From the NCBI GenBank assembly GCA_036023115.1, contig JAYKKT010000086.1:16569501-16633500 (forward strand): 64,000 nucleotides of DNA, in the 5' to 3' direction. This stretch comes from Brasenia schreberi (taxonomy: Eukaryota > Streptophyta > Magnoliopsida > Nymphaeales > Cabombaceae). The notes under the pieces were generated by a model that did no database searches, was not told the DNA's origin, and was given only the letters and a program-made list of their open reading frames with translations. How positions within the stretch are numbered: the stretch's first letter is position 1; each line of letters begins with the position of its first letter. Both the position numbers and the translations under genes were made by a program. Positions 1 through 12,300 of this stretch are shown one piece after another.

Positions 1-3
1 TAC

Positions 4-107
4 AGCTCATGCTATGCGCCATGTAACTTATTGTTATACTCCGTTAAAATGCTATAGCTCATGCTATGCGCCATGTAACTTATTGTTATACTCCGCTAAA
101 ATGCTAT
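4..107. repeat. Two-copy tandem repeat, 52-bp unit
   Basis: The block starting agctcatgctatgcgcc at base 4 recurs at base 56 with one substitution (ccgttaa versus ccgctaa). It may continue past the left edge. Confidence 0.85.
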
Positions 108-821
108 GAACAACCTTGATGTGCTACCATATGCCCAACCACATGAAGCTCTTAAGAAGAAAAGAGAAAGCTAAAGTACCATCTGTACACTTTTCAAAAA
201 ACTATTTATGGTTCCAAAATCTCCTCGTGCATAAGTCGACAATCATGCTCTTTGCAAGAGCTGTTATAATCAAGAGAAAGCTAAAGTACCATCTGTACAA
301 TTTACAAGAGTTGCTTAATAAAATTGAAAAGAGTCAAATCAAAAGAGGAAAGGAGAGACAGGAAGATCAGAACCACAATTGAGTGCATCAAGCAATAAAA
401 TGTGCAATTAAATGCACCATCACATTAGACAAGCCATACTTTTGCCTTAAGATCATTCCACATCACATGCATGTGAGCTAAGAAGAAGATTCCCAATCAT
501 AACATTTACATGTGGCTTCCTGATATAGGACTATTTGCCAACAAATAAAGACACTCACATTGATGTAAAAGTTACTACTCATTAAATGGATAATATTCAT
601 GCTTTTGTTTATGACTTAGAAAACTTTTGACCGAACTGCAGGTAGGTTCTTCACTTCCTAATGGCATATCTTGCAAGTCTGAACAACTATAAATACATAT
701 GGTCCTTTTCACTCTATCATACTTGAAACTCCTTTAAATCATAACCATGGAGTGAAAGTCATTCCTTAGAGTCAGCAAGGCAAGAATAGCACACAAAGAA
801 TGAGAAGAAAAACAGGGTCAC
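108..821. other. GSH1 intron sequence, no recognised feature
   Basis: AT-rich, no domain-like open frame on either strand. I searched it for the GSH1 exon expected after 822 and did not find one. There is a partial internal duplication of an agagaaagctaaagtaccatc-type segment near 163-183 and 273-293. Confidence 0.4.
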
Positions 822-929
822 CTGATAAAGATGAGAGTTAATTTCAGCGCATGTTTGGTGAAGAGTTTCAAGAGGTGCTCCACTCAGTTCAAACTGTCCA
901 CCAGGCTCCAATGAAATGCTTTGCTTCCC
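822..929 (-). other. GSH1: GSH1 internal exon ([12 protein letters not shown] motif)
   Basis: 108 nt, 36 codons, phase 0 at both ends. Acceptor ..gaacag at 930, donor GTGACC at 821. Encodes [19 protein letters not shown] followed by [17 protein letters not shown], the conserved substrate-site segment of plant glutamate-cysteine ligase. The intron to the upstream exon is 770 bp and contains a 44-bp RTE 3' end. The next exon is not visible and must be beyond base 1. Confidence 0.88.
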
Positions 930-1590
930 CTGTTCTGAACCTAACATCAGTATGTGCCTATGCATGCACACGTTAATAGACTTTTCTGTGTCCTAAATCG
1001 CAGCTTTTTGTTGTGAAATATTGACATGCACAGCAAAAGATTCAAGCTCAACAATGTCAACATCATAAGTACACAATCAGAATTGGAATTAAAAGAATCA
1101 ATAGGGGTGATTGTTTAGTGTTTAGTGTTTGTTGTTGTTCAATTGAAATACAAGGCACAACCATAATCATAGTAAGTTGTCAAGGCAAAAAGAAAGTGTC
1201 ACAATGGTAGCTGACTCCATCTAGTATGAGAAAAGGCTTAGTTGTTGTTGTCACTTTGCTAAAAGCCATTCTCGAATCCTCCCCAAAAATAGAAAAGCTA
1301 CTAGACACCATATTATATTATTAGATTAAATATAACCATCATGATGACAAGAAGTTTATGAAAATATACAAATGGTCTCTTAAGTAGTTGTTCTGCATTC
1401 AAAACATTACCGTAAAAAACTTTTGATTTTTTAAATCTACTACAAGATCCTCATAAAGATGAGCGTATATCTTTGCAGGGTAAAGGAAATAAATAACATG
1501 TACCAACAAAAGGTTTGATTGTTAAGATCTCAACATCAAACCCTTGTATGGTGCGATGGACAACATTAAAACTTTATATACATGTGTGTG

Positions 1591-1670
<80 letters not shown>

Positions 1671-1969
1671 CAGTTTCTACACGACACAGAGAGTACCACC
1701 TGTTTAAGCCCAATTATCTTCTCTCCTTCCATAACCTTCTCCCAATCAAATCTTTCAGAAATGCCTTCAAGCAAGCTTGCAATTTGACCATACTTCATTG
1801 GGTGGAGATTTCCAAATTCAAAACCAAACTTTTCATGCTCGGTTCCTATCCTGCCAGCAGAAGAAGATGTAATATGAAAGTGAGAGAGAGAGATCAATGC
1901 AATGGGAGACATTTTCTCCTATGTCACATTTTCTACTGTACACAATTAACTTTATATGTACACATGTAT

Positions 1970-2013
<44 letters not shown>

Positions 2014-3267
2014 CAATATATAAAGGAAAAAAGAGAGAGAAGAGAGAGAGAGGTGAGCGGGAAGGGAATATGTAACACCAACCTGCCCCTCCTCTCTCAC
2101 CCTTTTGCACACACCCCCTCCCCCATCTCTCTCTCATGCCACCTTACAACAAATGAAATATGTCAGAGACCTCAGTCTCAACTGACAATCATATGTACAT
2201 TACTCTCCCATCACAAACTGTAAAAGAGATGTGCTTGGTATGTCTTTTCATTTCCTTCCTCAAATTTTCTCTTCTTCTTTGTCTTTTCCATAAACGCTCC
2301 ACTTTTTTCCTTCTTCCTCCATGTTGTTTCTTTTAAAGGAATGGGGTTTTATTGTTTTTCAATCAACAACAACTAAGCCTTTTCCCAAACTAGATGGGGT
2401 CGGCTACATGGATTCTTTGTTTACACATAGCCCTATCATGTGCCATACTAGCAGTTAACTCAATATAAACTAGATAATTCGTTATTGTTTCTTTCCAACA
2501 CTTTTGTGGTAGTCCACTTCCTCTTTTAACATTTTCACAATCTAGTTTTTCATATCTTCTTACGGGAGCATCTTTGGGTCATCTTTCTACATGTTCAAAC
2601 CATCTTAAACGATTTTTTCTCATTTTATCCTCCATTGATGCTACTCCCAATTTGTTTCTAATAACCTCATTATGCATAGGCCTTTTCTTCTGTGACCGCT
2701 CATGCATCTCAACATCTTCATTTCTACTAGAAACATCTTTTGCAACATGTTGATGATTAACTGCCGAATACTCACAACTGTAAAACACAACAGGTCTAAT
2801 TGTTGCTCTATAATATTTACCTTTCAACTTTAATGGTATCTTTTTATCACATAGAATACTTGATCCCTTCTCTATTCTAACCAACCGTCACTAATTCTAT
2901 GCGTAACATCTCCATCAATTTTTTCATCACTTTTGAACAATTGACCCTAAGTATTTAAAACTTTCCTTGTGAGGGATGTTTCTATGTCATGTGAAGTACC
3001 CAAATGATCAAACTTACATTCCATTTATTTTGTCTTTGTTCTACTATGTCGGAAGCCTTTACTTTCTAACGTTTCACTCCATAGTTCCAATTTCCTATTA
3101 TCTTTTTTCTTAGACTCATCCACTAACACAATGTCATCTGCAAATAACATACACAAAGGTACTTCATCTTGAATATGTTTTGTTAACTCATCAATGACCA
3201 ATATAAATAATATGGACTTAAAGTTGATCATATTAACTTCAAAAGAGTATGTCATTCCTTCATTAGT

Positions 3268-3315
<48 letters not shown>

Positions 3316-6300
3316 CTTATCAAATTTATGTACGTCAGTGGGATACCTTTCTTTTTCAAGGTTCTCCAAATAATATTCTTGGTACCTTATCGTAAGCTTT
3401 TTCTAGATCAATAATATCATGTGAAGGTTCTTTTTTGCTCTAAAATGTTTCATAATACATCTCAATAGGTGAATCGCTTCAATAGTAGATCTGTTCTCGA
3501 TTGTACTCGATACTTGTCTTAACCACCTACATTCGATAATTCTTTCTCATAATTTCATAGTATAGCTCATTAACTTCATATCTCGATAATTTTCACAATT
3601 CTGAATGTCTCTCTTGTTCTTATATATGGGTATAAGTGTACTCACTCTTCATTCTTCGGACATCTTTTAGGTTCTCCATATTTCACTAAATAGTCTTGTG
3701 AGCCAAGTGAGCCCTATCTCTCCTAGGATTTTTCATACTTCTATAATAACATTGTTCGATCCTACATATTTACCAAGCTTCATAAATTTAAGAGCCTCTT
3801 TGGCTTCATTCTTTTAAAGGTTTTATTGTTTTTTAATATTTGGATAAAATAAACAAAATACATTGACATAACACATTTTCTGATTTAGGTAAATGTAGAT
3901 AATATCAACACATCTAACAAGGCTGATCCTCGTGCATGGTATGCCAGTTTCTTCAACAGAGTTCACCTAGGTGAAGTGTCTATCTCACATAGATTTCTCT
4001 ATTAAACTTGAAGATAATCATTGGGTGAATCATAATGTATTTTTGAGTACACAACATATGAAAGTTCAGAATGTTACACTCTTTGTGAATATTATCAAAA
4101 AATAACTTGACAAATTTTGTTCTATTTGACGTTTCAAATCAAGCATGACCTTTCTCTCCTTATTTAGATCCAATAGTTTGAATGATCTGGGCATGTGGTG
4201 ATATTGGAAGGCTGCATGAACTCTCAAAGGCTCACAAATGATGGACATTGCATGGGTTTAAAGACCTGGACACCATGTACTTCAAAGGTATCCAGCACTG
4301 TTATTGAAACTCCTGGTGACCATGACCTATTCTAAACTGTGCATGCTTCCCCCTACACATGAAGTTGGTGAAGTATAACTGAAATATTCTTCCTCCATAT
4401 TCCGGCTTAGTTAGTTTTGAAGTCACAACAAATGTTCAGAAGCATTTTTAAGCAATATTCACAAAATATGTCCTTTATACTGAAAACATCTTATCAAGAA
4501 TTTTTAACTCTATGTAGTGAATAAATTACAAAGAGGGTTTTCGTATTTTCAACATGGATGGATGCGGGAGTAAGGATAATAAGATTCGTATTTGTTCTTG
4601 GAATATCAAAACAGTGTCCAGTAAGCTAATGGAGGTGGTAGATACTATGATTCGGAGAAAGATTCATATTCTATGTTTAAAATAGACAAAGTGGGTTGGA
4701 GAAAAAGCAAAAGAGATTAAGGATACAAGTTTTAAATTATGGTACTCAGGTAAGAAAAAGGCTCGAAACGGAGTTGGTATTATCATAAATAAAGATTTAA
4801 AGGATAGTGTAGTAGACATACAATGATATGATGACCGAATCATGACATTGAAATTAGTTTTAGGACTAGAGGTTTTGAATATAGTTTGTGCTTACGCACC
4901 CCAAGTAACACTAGAAGATAGTATAAAGACGACTTTTTGGGAAGAGTTAGATAAGGTGATTCAAAGAATTTCACAAAGAAAGATGATTTGTTTAGGAGGA
5001 GACTTAAATGAACGTGTTGGTAAAGAGGCATTAGGATATCAAGGTATTCATAGAAACTTTGGTTTTGGAGATATAAATGAGAAAAGTAAGAAGATTTTAA
5101 ATTTTGCTATGGCATTTGATCTCTTTATAGCAAATACAATCTTCAAAAAGCGAGATGAACATTTAATTACTTATAAGAGTGGCTTATCACAAACACAAAT
5201 TGATTACTTTATTTGTAGAAAAAAAGATAGAGCGTGTTGTAAAGATTGCAAGGTAATTCCAGGAGAAAGTTTAACCACCAACATCGACTTTTAGTTATGG
5301 ATTTACAAATAAAAAAATGGACAAAGAAGAAAAGAGTGCATCGAGCAATTCGGACTAAATGGTGGAACCTCAAAAGCGAGAAAGAAGATATATTTAAACT
5401 GAACGTCCTTCAAGGAGATGCTTGGAATTATGTTGGTACACCTTGTGATATGTGGAACAATATAGCTATACATATTAGGAAAGTGGAGAAAGATGTGTTA
5501 GGTGAATCTAAGCGAGGTGTATCGGTACAAAAAGAAGCTTGGTGGTGGAGTGGAGTAGTGCAAAATAAAATCAAGGCAAAAAGGATATGTTACAAATTAC
5601 ATTATGCTAAGAAAACTAGTGAAACTTTAGAGGCTTACAAGAAAGTAAAGAAAGAAGTGAAAAAGATTGTGAGTGAAACCAAAGCTAAAATTTGGGAGGA
5701 TTTATATAAAAAACTCAACGCAAAAGAGGGTGAAAAAGATATTTTTAGGATAGCTAGGGCTAGAGATAAGAAAACTAAAGATCTTAATTGTGGTAGATGC
5801 ATCAAAGGCGACGATGAAAAAATTCTAGTGGCAAATGATGATATAAGAAATAGATGGAAAAACTATTTTTATAAGCTTTTTAATGAAAATAAATATGTTA
5901 GTATTAGCTTAGGAGAGTTAACTAAATTAGAAAAGTATATAAACCACAATTTCTACCAACGTAATGAAGAAAATGAAGTCAAAGAGGCTCTTAAACATAT
6001 GAAGGGTGGTAAATTTGTAGGACTAGACAATATTCCTATAGAAGTTTGGGAAAAATTAGGAAAAATAGGAATCACTTGGCTCACAAGACTATTTAATGAA
6101 ATATGGAGAAACCAAAAGATACCCGAGGAATGGAGAGCGAGTACACTTATACCCATATATAAGAACAAGGGAGACATTCAGAATTGTGCGAATTATCAAG
6201 GTATCAAGTTAATGAGTCATACTATGAAATTGTGGGAAAGAATTATCGAACGTAGGTTAAGACAAGTATCAAGTACAACAAAGAACTAATTTGGATTCAT

Positions 6301-9300
6301 GCTAGGCAGATCTACTGTTAAAGCGATTCACCTTTTGAGACGTCTTATGAAACATTTTAAAGCAAAAAAGAAAGACCTTCACATGATATTTATTGATCTA
6401 GAAAAAGCTTACGATAGGGTATCGAGAGAGGTTATTTGGAGAACCTTTGGAAAAAGAGGTATCCCATTGATATACATTAACCTTATAAGAGACATGTACG
6501 ATGGTGCACAAACATATGTGAGGACCCATGAAGGAATGACAAACTTTTTTGAAGTTAATATTGGGTCACATCAAGGATCAACTTTTAAGTCTATTCTTAT
6601 TTATAATGGTGATTGATGAGTTAACAAAACATATTCAAGATGAAGTGCCTTGGTGTATCTTATTTGCAGATGACATTGTGTTAGTGGAAGAGTCAATAGA
6701 AAAACTTAATAGAAAATTAGAACTATGGAGAGAAGCATTAAAACAAAGGCCTCCGACTTAGTAGAACAAAGAAAAAATATATGGAATGTAAGTTTGATCA
6801 TTTGGTTACTTCAAAGGACAGAAATTAAAATTGGTATAGATTGCATCTCTCAAAAAGAAAGTTTTAAATACCTAGGGTCAATTTTGCAGAGTGATGGAAG
6901 AATTAATAGAGATGTTATGCATAGAATTAATGCAGGTTGGTTAAAATGGAGAGGAGCGTCAGGTATTCTTTGTGATAAGAAGATACCATTAAAGTTAAAA
7001 GGTTAATATTATAGAGCAGCAATTAGACCTGCTATGTTTTATGGTTCTGAGTGTTGGGCAGTTAACCATGTACAAAAGATGTCTGTGACAGAAATGAAGA
7101 TGTTAAGATAAATGAGTGGTCATACAAGAAAAGACCGTATAAATAATGAGGTTATTATAAACAAATTAGGAGTGGCACCAATAGAGGATAAAATGATAGA
7201 ATATCATTTAAGATGGTTTAAACATATAGAAAGAAGAGCAGAAAAAGAACCTATAAGAAAGTATACTACAACTAAGCCTTTTCCCATACCAGATGGGGTC
7301 AGCTACATGGATTCTTTGTTTTTTTTGTAGAATCCATGTTAAGTCCGACAAAGTTTTACGCTGGCTGTCGGAAGCCTAACACAACCCTCCTCTTTTTTCC
7401 GGGCTTGGGACCTATCTATATATATTTTTGAAAAATCTGATGAAATATTCAAGACAACCATTGAAATACATATGCAATGTAGTAATGCACCACACCTCTC
7501 CAAAATCCTTACTCTCAATGCCCTTATGTAAGTTTAACAACTGTACTTTTCTATATTTCACAACTCATTGTGGTCATCACAAGCACTCATCTCAGAAGTA
7601 ACTTGATGACCTAGGCGTAGAAGGGCACATGTCACATCACAGTGCGGAAAAGAAGTTTCCCAGAATAGTCTATTTTTTGTCTACCTCCAAAATTGGCATA
7701 GCAAAGAGGAACAAGGAAAATCAGAAACATGAATAGAACAGAATTACAGTGGTAGTGTGCTCATAATTGCATAAAAGTGTAGAGCTGTTATCAGAGAATG
7801 TAAAATGTACAGAAATTCATGGACACTTAAAACCACTTATATTATAAATAACTATACAATGAGGAACTAGAATATAAATATCTAACATTAACACAATGAA
7901 AAGAGAAAGATCACAACATTGTCTTTTTTAAATTATTGTTTCTGTTAGACTTGCTTAAAATGGACAAGTCGAAGAACTTAAAGCAGCACATATGTACACA
8001 AAAGAAGTTAGTAAAAAATAGCATAATTGTACACAAAATCTTGGTAAAAGATATACAATACAAATAATCTAGTATTACATGACCCATCCCAGACACAACA
8101 AGACAGAAGCATGCACACACACACATAAAAGTCAAACCAGACAAGCTCAGAGCCGTGAATACAAGAACATTATCAATTTCATCGGCCAGCCGGATGACAG
8201 AGTTTCAGATAGATATCATGCACAGTACATAAAAAAAGATAACCAAAGAATAGATCAATGTAGCCAGACATAAGACAGACATTCTATGCACATTTAAAAG
8301 AACAAAAAGAGATACCCTAAAGTTGCACCAGTGGACCTCAGTTTTTATTCCTAAAAAGCTATCCAGTACATAACTTTTACAAGGTATCAAGTATACTTCA
8401 TAGTGGAGAGATAGCACTAATCAACATAAAAGTTTCAAACAGTTATTACATACACATCAGCAATAATAGCAAAAGGACAAACAGTACAAAATTACAAATT
8501 TTGCGACAACCTTCACAATGTCGTTCATGTCAAATAGAGGTTGATAACTAAAGTCAAACAATCACTCGTCATAAGAACAGCAGAATAACAAGCTGCATCG
8601 TGTGATATTCAACATCAAATGGTTTCCTTAGGAGACAAGACAAACTTGTTCGTTCCAAGTATAAGGAAAGACATGATACTGGAAAATGAAGAAGTGCAAG
8701 CACAAAAAACAAATTGTCAGAAAGCGCCACAAGTGCACAAATCAAAGAGGTCTATACCTGGAGAGACCAAAATCCAAATGCTTATCTTTCTGAGCTTTAG
8801 AAGAAGGTTTAGATGCTAACGATACATGTAAATGAAAAATGGTTATGTATTGCAAGAGAAGAAGAACAAGCTAAAGATTTTAGGAAGGTGGGACGAAGGG
8901 TGGAACATTCATCCCATAGCATTTACCAGCCTCTTCTTGATCGAAGGAGTATCAAACACCATCACCATGAACTAGGATTTCCAACATAATCTATATTAGA
9001 ACAGAATCAAAGGCGGCCTCCAGAGATTTGGAAAAGTAACCAAGAACAATTTTCAAAAACACATAAAAAAAGCATTCACAACTACATCAGCTAAAAGAGG
9101 CATCAAGATTCACAAAAACCATGAAAAACATAACGGCAAACATTCAGAAAGAAACTTTATTCTCCCAAACTGAGAGACATTTAATAGACCCAGCAAGAAT
9201 ACACCTCAACATCCTTTTCTCCACTAAAACCATCATCAAGAACCCCTGAATCCTTTCCAAATACAAGAACCCCGGAAACATAGAGAACTTAAACCATGGG

Positions 9301-12300
9301 AAAAAACGAAACCCTAAAGCACTACGACACCACAGTGAAGAAAAAGAAAAGCTCTCATCGAAAACCCTAATCCTCTCATCTTATCCACATCAAAACCTAT
9401 AAGAAAGTATGAAAAACTAAATTTGGAAAGTATTAAAAGAGGTAGAGGACGACTACATAAGTGTTGGAAAGAAACAATAAAGAATGATCTAGCTTATTGT
9501 GAGTTAATTGCTAACATGGCACATGATACAGCTATGTGGAAATAAAGAATCCATGTAGTCGACCCTGTCTAGTATATGGTGTGATACGTAGCGTATCGTG
9601 GGCAACCACGATACGATATGATAACCTTTATTGTATCGTATTGTGTCATATCATACGACATGGGCGATATGCCTAGAGACCCGTATAAAAGGTCCTGGCC
9701 TAACAAAAACCCTCATTTTTGTGGCTTTCTATGCTTTGTTTTGAGCTCCTCACGCTCTCTTCCGGTGGTTCTCCTCCTCCTTGGTGTTCAAGGGTCCCAA
9801 AAAAATGCTCTAAGGTATATGTGCAAGCTTCTTAACTCGAATTGTGGTATATTTTGAGTGTTTTCTGAATTTTTTTCTTTCTATTTATTGCTTTTTTGTG
9901 TTATTTGTATTTTTCTTTTTTTGAATGACAAAATATGAAATTACTAAGTGTGTGGATATGATTTTTATTGCATTCATGTAGTGGGTGACACTCTATTTGA
10001 GTGTTATGTGAAGATTGGGAATTTACAAAGTGCTTTTATTTTCAGGTTTTTTATTGAATTAAAGTGCTCAATTGAAATGGCAGGAAGGGGTGTTACAGAC
10101 TCTCATTCTCCGTCTGATGATCCGGCATAGTAATGGGATATACCAGTTGAGGATTGAAGATTAAAGATCATATGTTTGTTTTGTGAGAAGGTGGTTAATG
10201 GTGGAATTTCACGATTGAAGCACCACCATGCAGGGACTAGGAAAGAAGTTGCTCTTTGTATAGGCAGAGTTAGAAGTTTGCTAGAAGGCATAAAATGGCA
10301 ATGTCTTCAGATGATTGAGAGTATACAAGAGATGAGACAACAAAATGATGATTTAGGGATGTTTGAGGAAGATGATGATGCTATTGGATTCACTGATAGT
10401 ATTCCTTCAGATATCATAACAAAGATTGGTAGTAGTAGTTCTCGACCACCAAACACAGAAAAGAGGGTTGCTGAAGATTTTACAAATGGAAGTGGTAGAA
10501 GAGGAAGCTCAAGAAGGAGTAGATGAAGAGTTTATTGACTTTATTCTAGCATACATTCATTTTTTCTTCATACCACTATACCTGGTGCTTAACCTGGAAT
10601 TTGTACTGCTATAGCTTCAGAACAACTACATGATCAGGCAGACCTTGCAGTGAGCAGATAGTTTTATGATACATGCATTCCATTTAATGCAGCAAATAGT
10701 TTTCATTTTCAAGCAATGACAGATGCAATTGTTAATATTGGTACAAGGTACAAGATGCCCTCTTATCAGAAATTGAGAGAAAAGATCTTAGATAAGACCG
10801 TCATTGAAGTACAAGAATATTGTTCGACTTTGAGAGAGTCATGGAAGGAGACAGGATGCATTATCATGGTATACGGATGAACAAATAGGCGAGGAAAGAC
10901 CTTGCTAAACTTTATTATCTACTATCCTAAAGGACTTATGTTTTTGATATCTCTCCATATGTCAGAAGAGAGGCACACTACAGAGATCCTAAGGCAAGAG
11001 TTTGATAAGGTGATATGCAAGGTTGAGCTAGAGAATGTAGTCCAATTGATTACACATAATGTAGCTAACTATAAAGCAGTTGGGAAGGAGTTAGCAAATA
11101 CTTATGAGACTTTCTATTGCACACCATGCACAACCCATTATTTAGATCTCATCCTTGATGATATTGGTGAGATAGATGAGATAAAGGTAACAACTGTGTG
11201 TTGCCAAGATATCACCAAATTTATCTATAACCATGACTTTGTATTGTGTATGATGAGGAGATATACAGATGGTGCAGAGCTTCTTCGTACAGCTGTAACT
11301 CGGTTTGTAACTAATTTCTTATTTGTACAAAGTATTGTCAAACATAAGCAAGCCTTGAAGAGAATGTTCTCCTCAGATGAGTGGCAACAATTTACAGAGT
11401 TGCCTCAAAATAGAATAAACAAAAAGTTGAATGAGATTTCAGAGACAATCTTCAGGAGTACATTTTGGAATGCATGTGTTAGACTATTGAGGATTACATG
11501 TCCTTTAGTAAAGGTTTTGATATTGGTTGATAGAGAGAAAAACCATCTATGGGCTACCTTTATGAAACCATGGATAGGGCAAAAGAAGCTATTAGAAATA
11601 ATTTTAATGGAAAAAAAGAGAGATTATGTGCTCGTGTGAAAAATTATAGATAATAGATGGAATAAACAATTACATCAACCTATTCATGCAAATGCATATT
11701 ATCTAAACCCAACATTTAGGTACTTAATAAGCTTCAAAAGGGATGGTGAGGTTAATCGAGGCATCATTGATTATATAGATAGATTAGTCCCTGATGAGAG
11801 TAGAGCATATGCTATACATCGAGAGATGAAGATCTATGATAATGCTCTTCACTTAATGGGTTTGCCTGTAGCAATTCACAATCGCACTAATATGTGCCTA
11901 GATAAATTGTTTATCTTTGTATTTAAGTTTCTTAGGCGGTGGTTTACCCTATGGCGGATGTCAGTGGTTCGAGCCCGCTTATCTCCAACTCGTGATCTTA
12001 GCTTAAGGTAATCTTATATTATTATGGATTAAGTCTCTAATGTTTGCCTTTTTCTATAGATGTTTGGTGGAATAGGTTTGGAAGTGATTGCCTAAATCTT
12101 AGAGATTTTGCAGTAAGAGTTATGAGATAAACATGTAGTGCAACGGGTTATGAAAGGAATTGGAGTGTCTTTGAACACATCCATACAAAAAAGCGCAACA
12201 AATTGGAACATAAACGGCTGAATGACTTAGTTTTCATTCGTTGTAATATGCGGCTTCGTGAAAGGTAATCTTGTATTAGTTAGTACTTAAAGTTAAAGTT

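Larger units (their letters stand above)
4505..9560 (+). mobile_element. RTE-clade LINE (copy B), interrupted by a 2.1-kb insertion
   Basis: Encodes the endonuclease-reverse transcriptase order typical of the RTE clade. Endonuclease (about 4580-5290): [41 protein letters not shown]. Reverse transcriptase (about 5290-7260): [69 protein letters not shown]. The 3' coding end ([27 protein letters not shown]) is displaced to 9411-9535 by the insertion at 7265-9393. Stops and frameshifts occur at about 4680, 4825, 5292, 6288, 6614, 6760 and 7110, so it is not autonomous. The 5' end is lost or diverged near 4505. The last 25 or so bases of the usual tail are missing where the hAT element begins. Antisense to GSH1. 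Confidence 0.88.

Noticed and set aside
1522..2023. Open frames with long Ile-Tyr repeats over the AT microsatellite
   Set aside because: Translations of (AT)n; they do not encode a protein. The real coding sequence beneath them is the GSH1 exon on the minus strand.
11951..11987. Candidate tRNA-Ala gene
   Set aside because: Only the 3' exon of the plastid gene is present; no acceptor 5' strand, D arm or anticodon arm.
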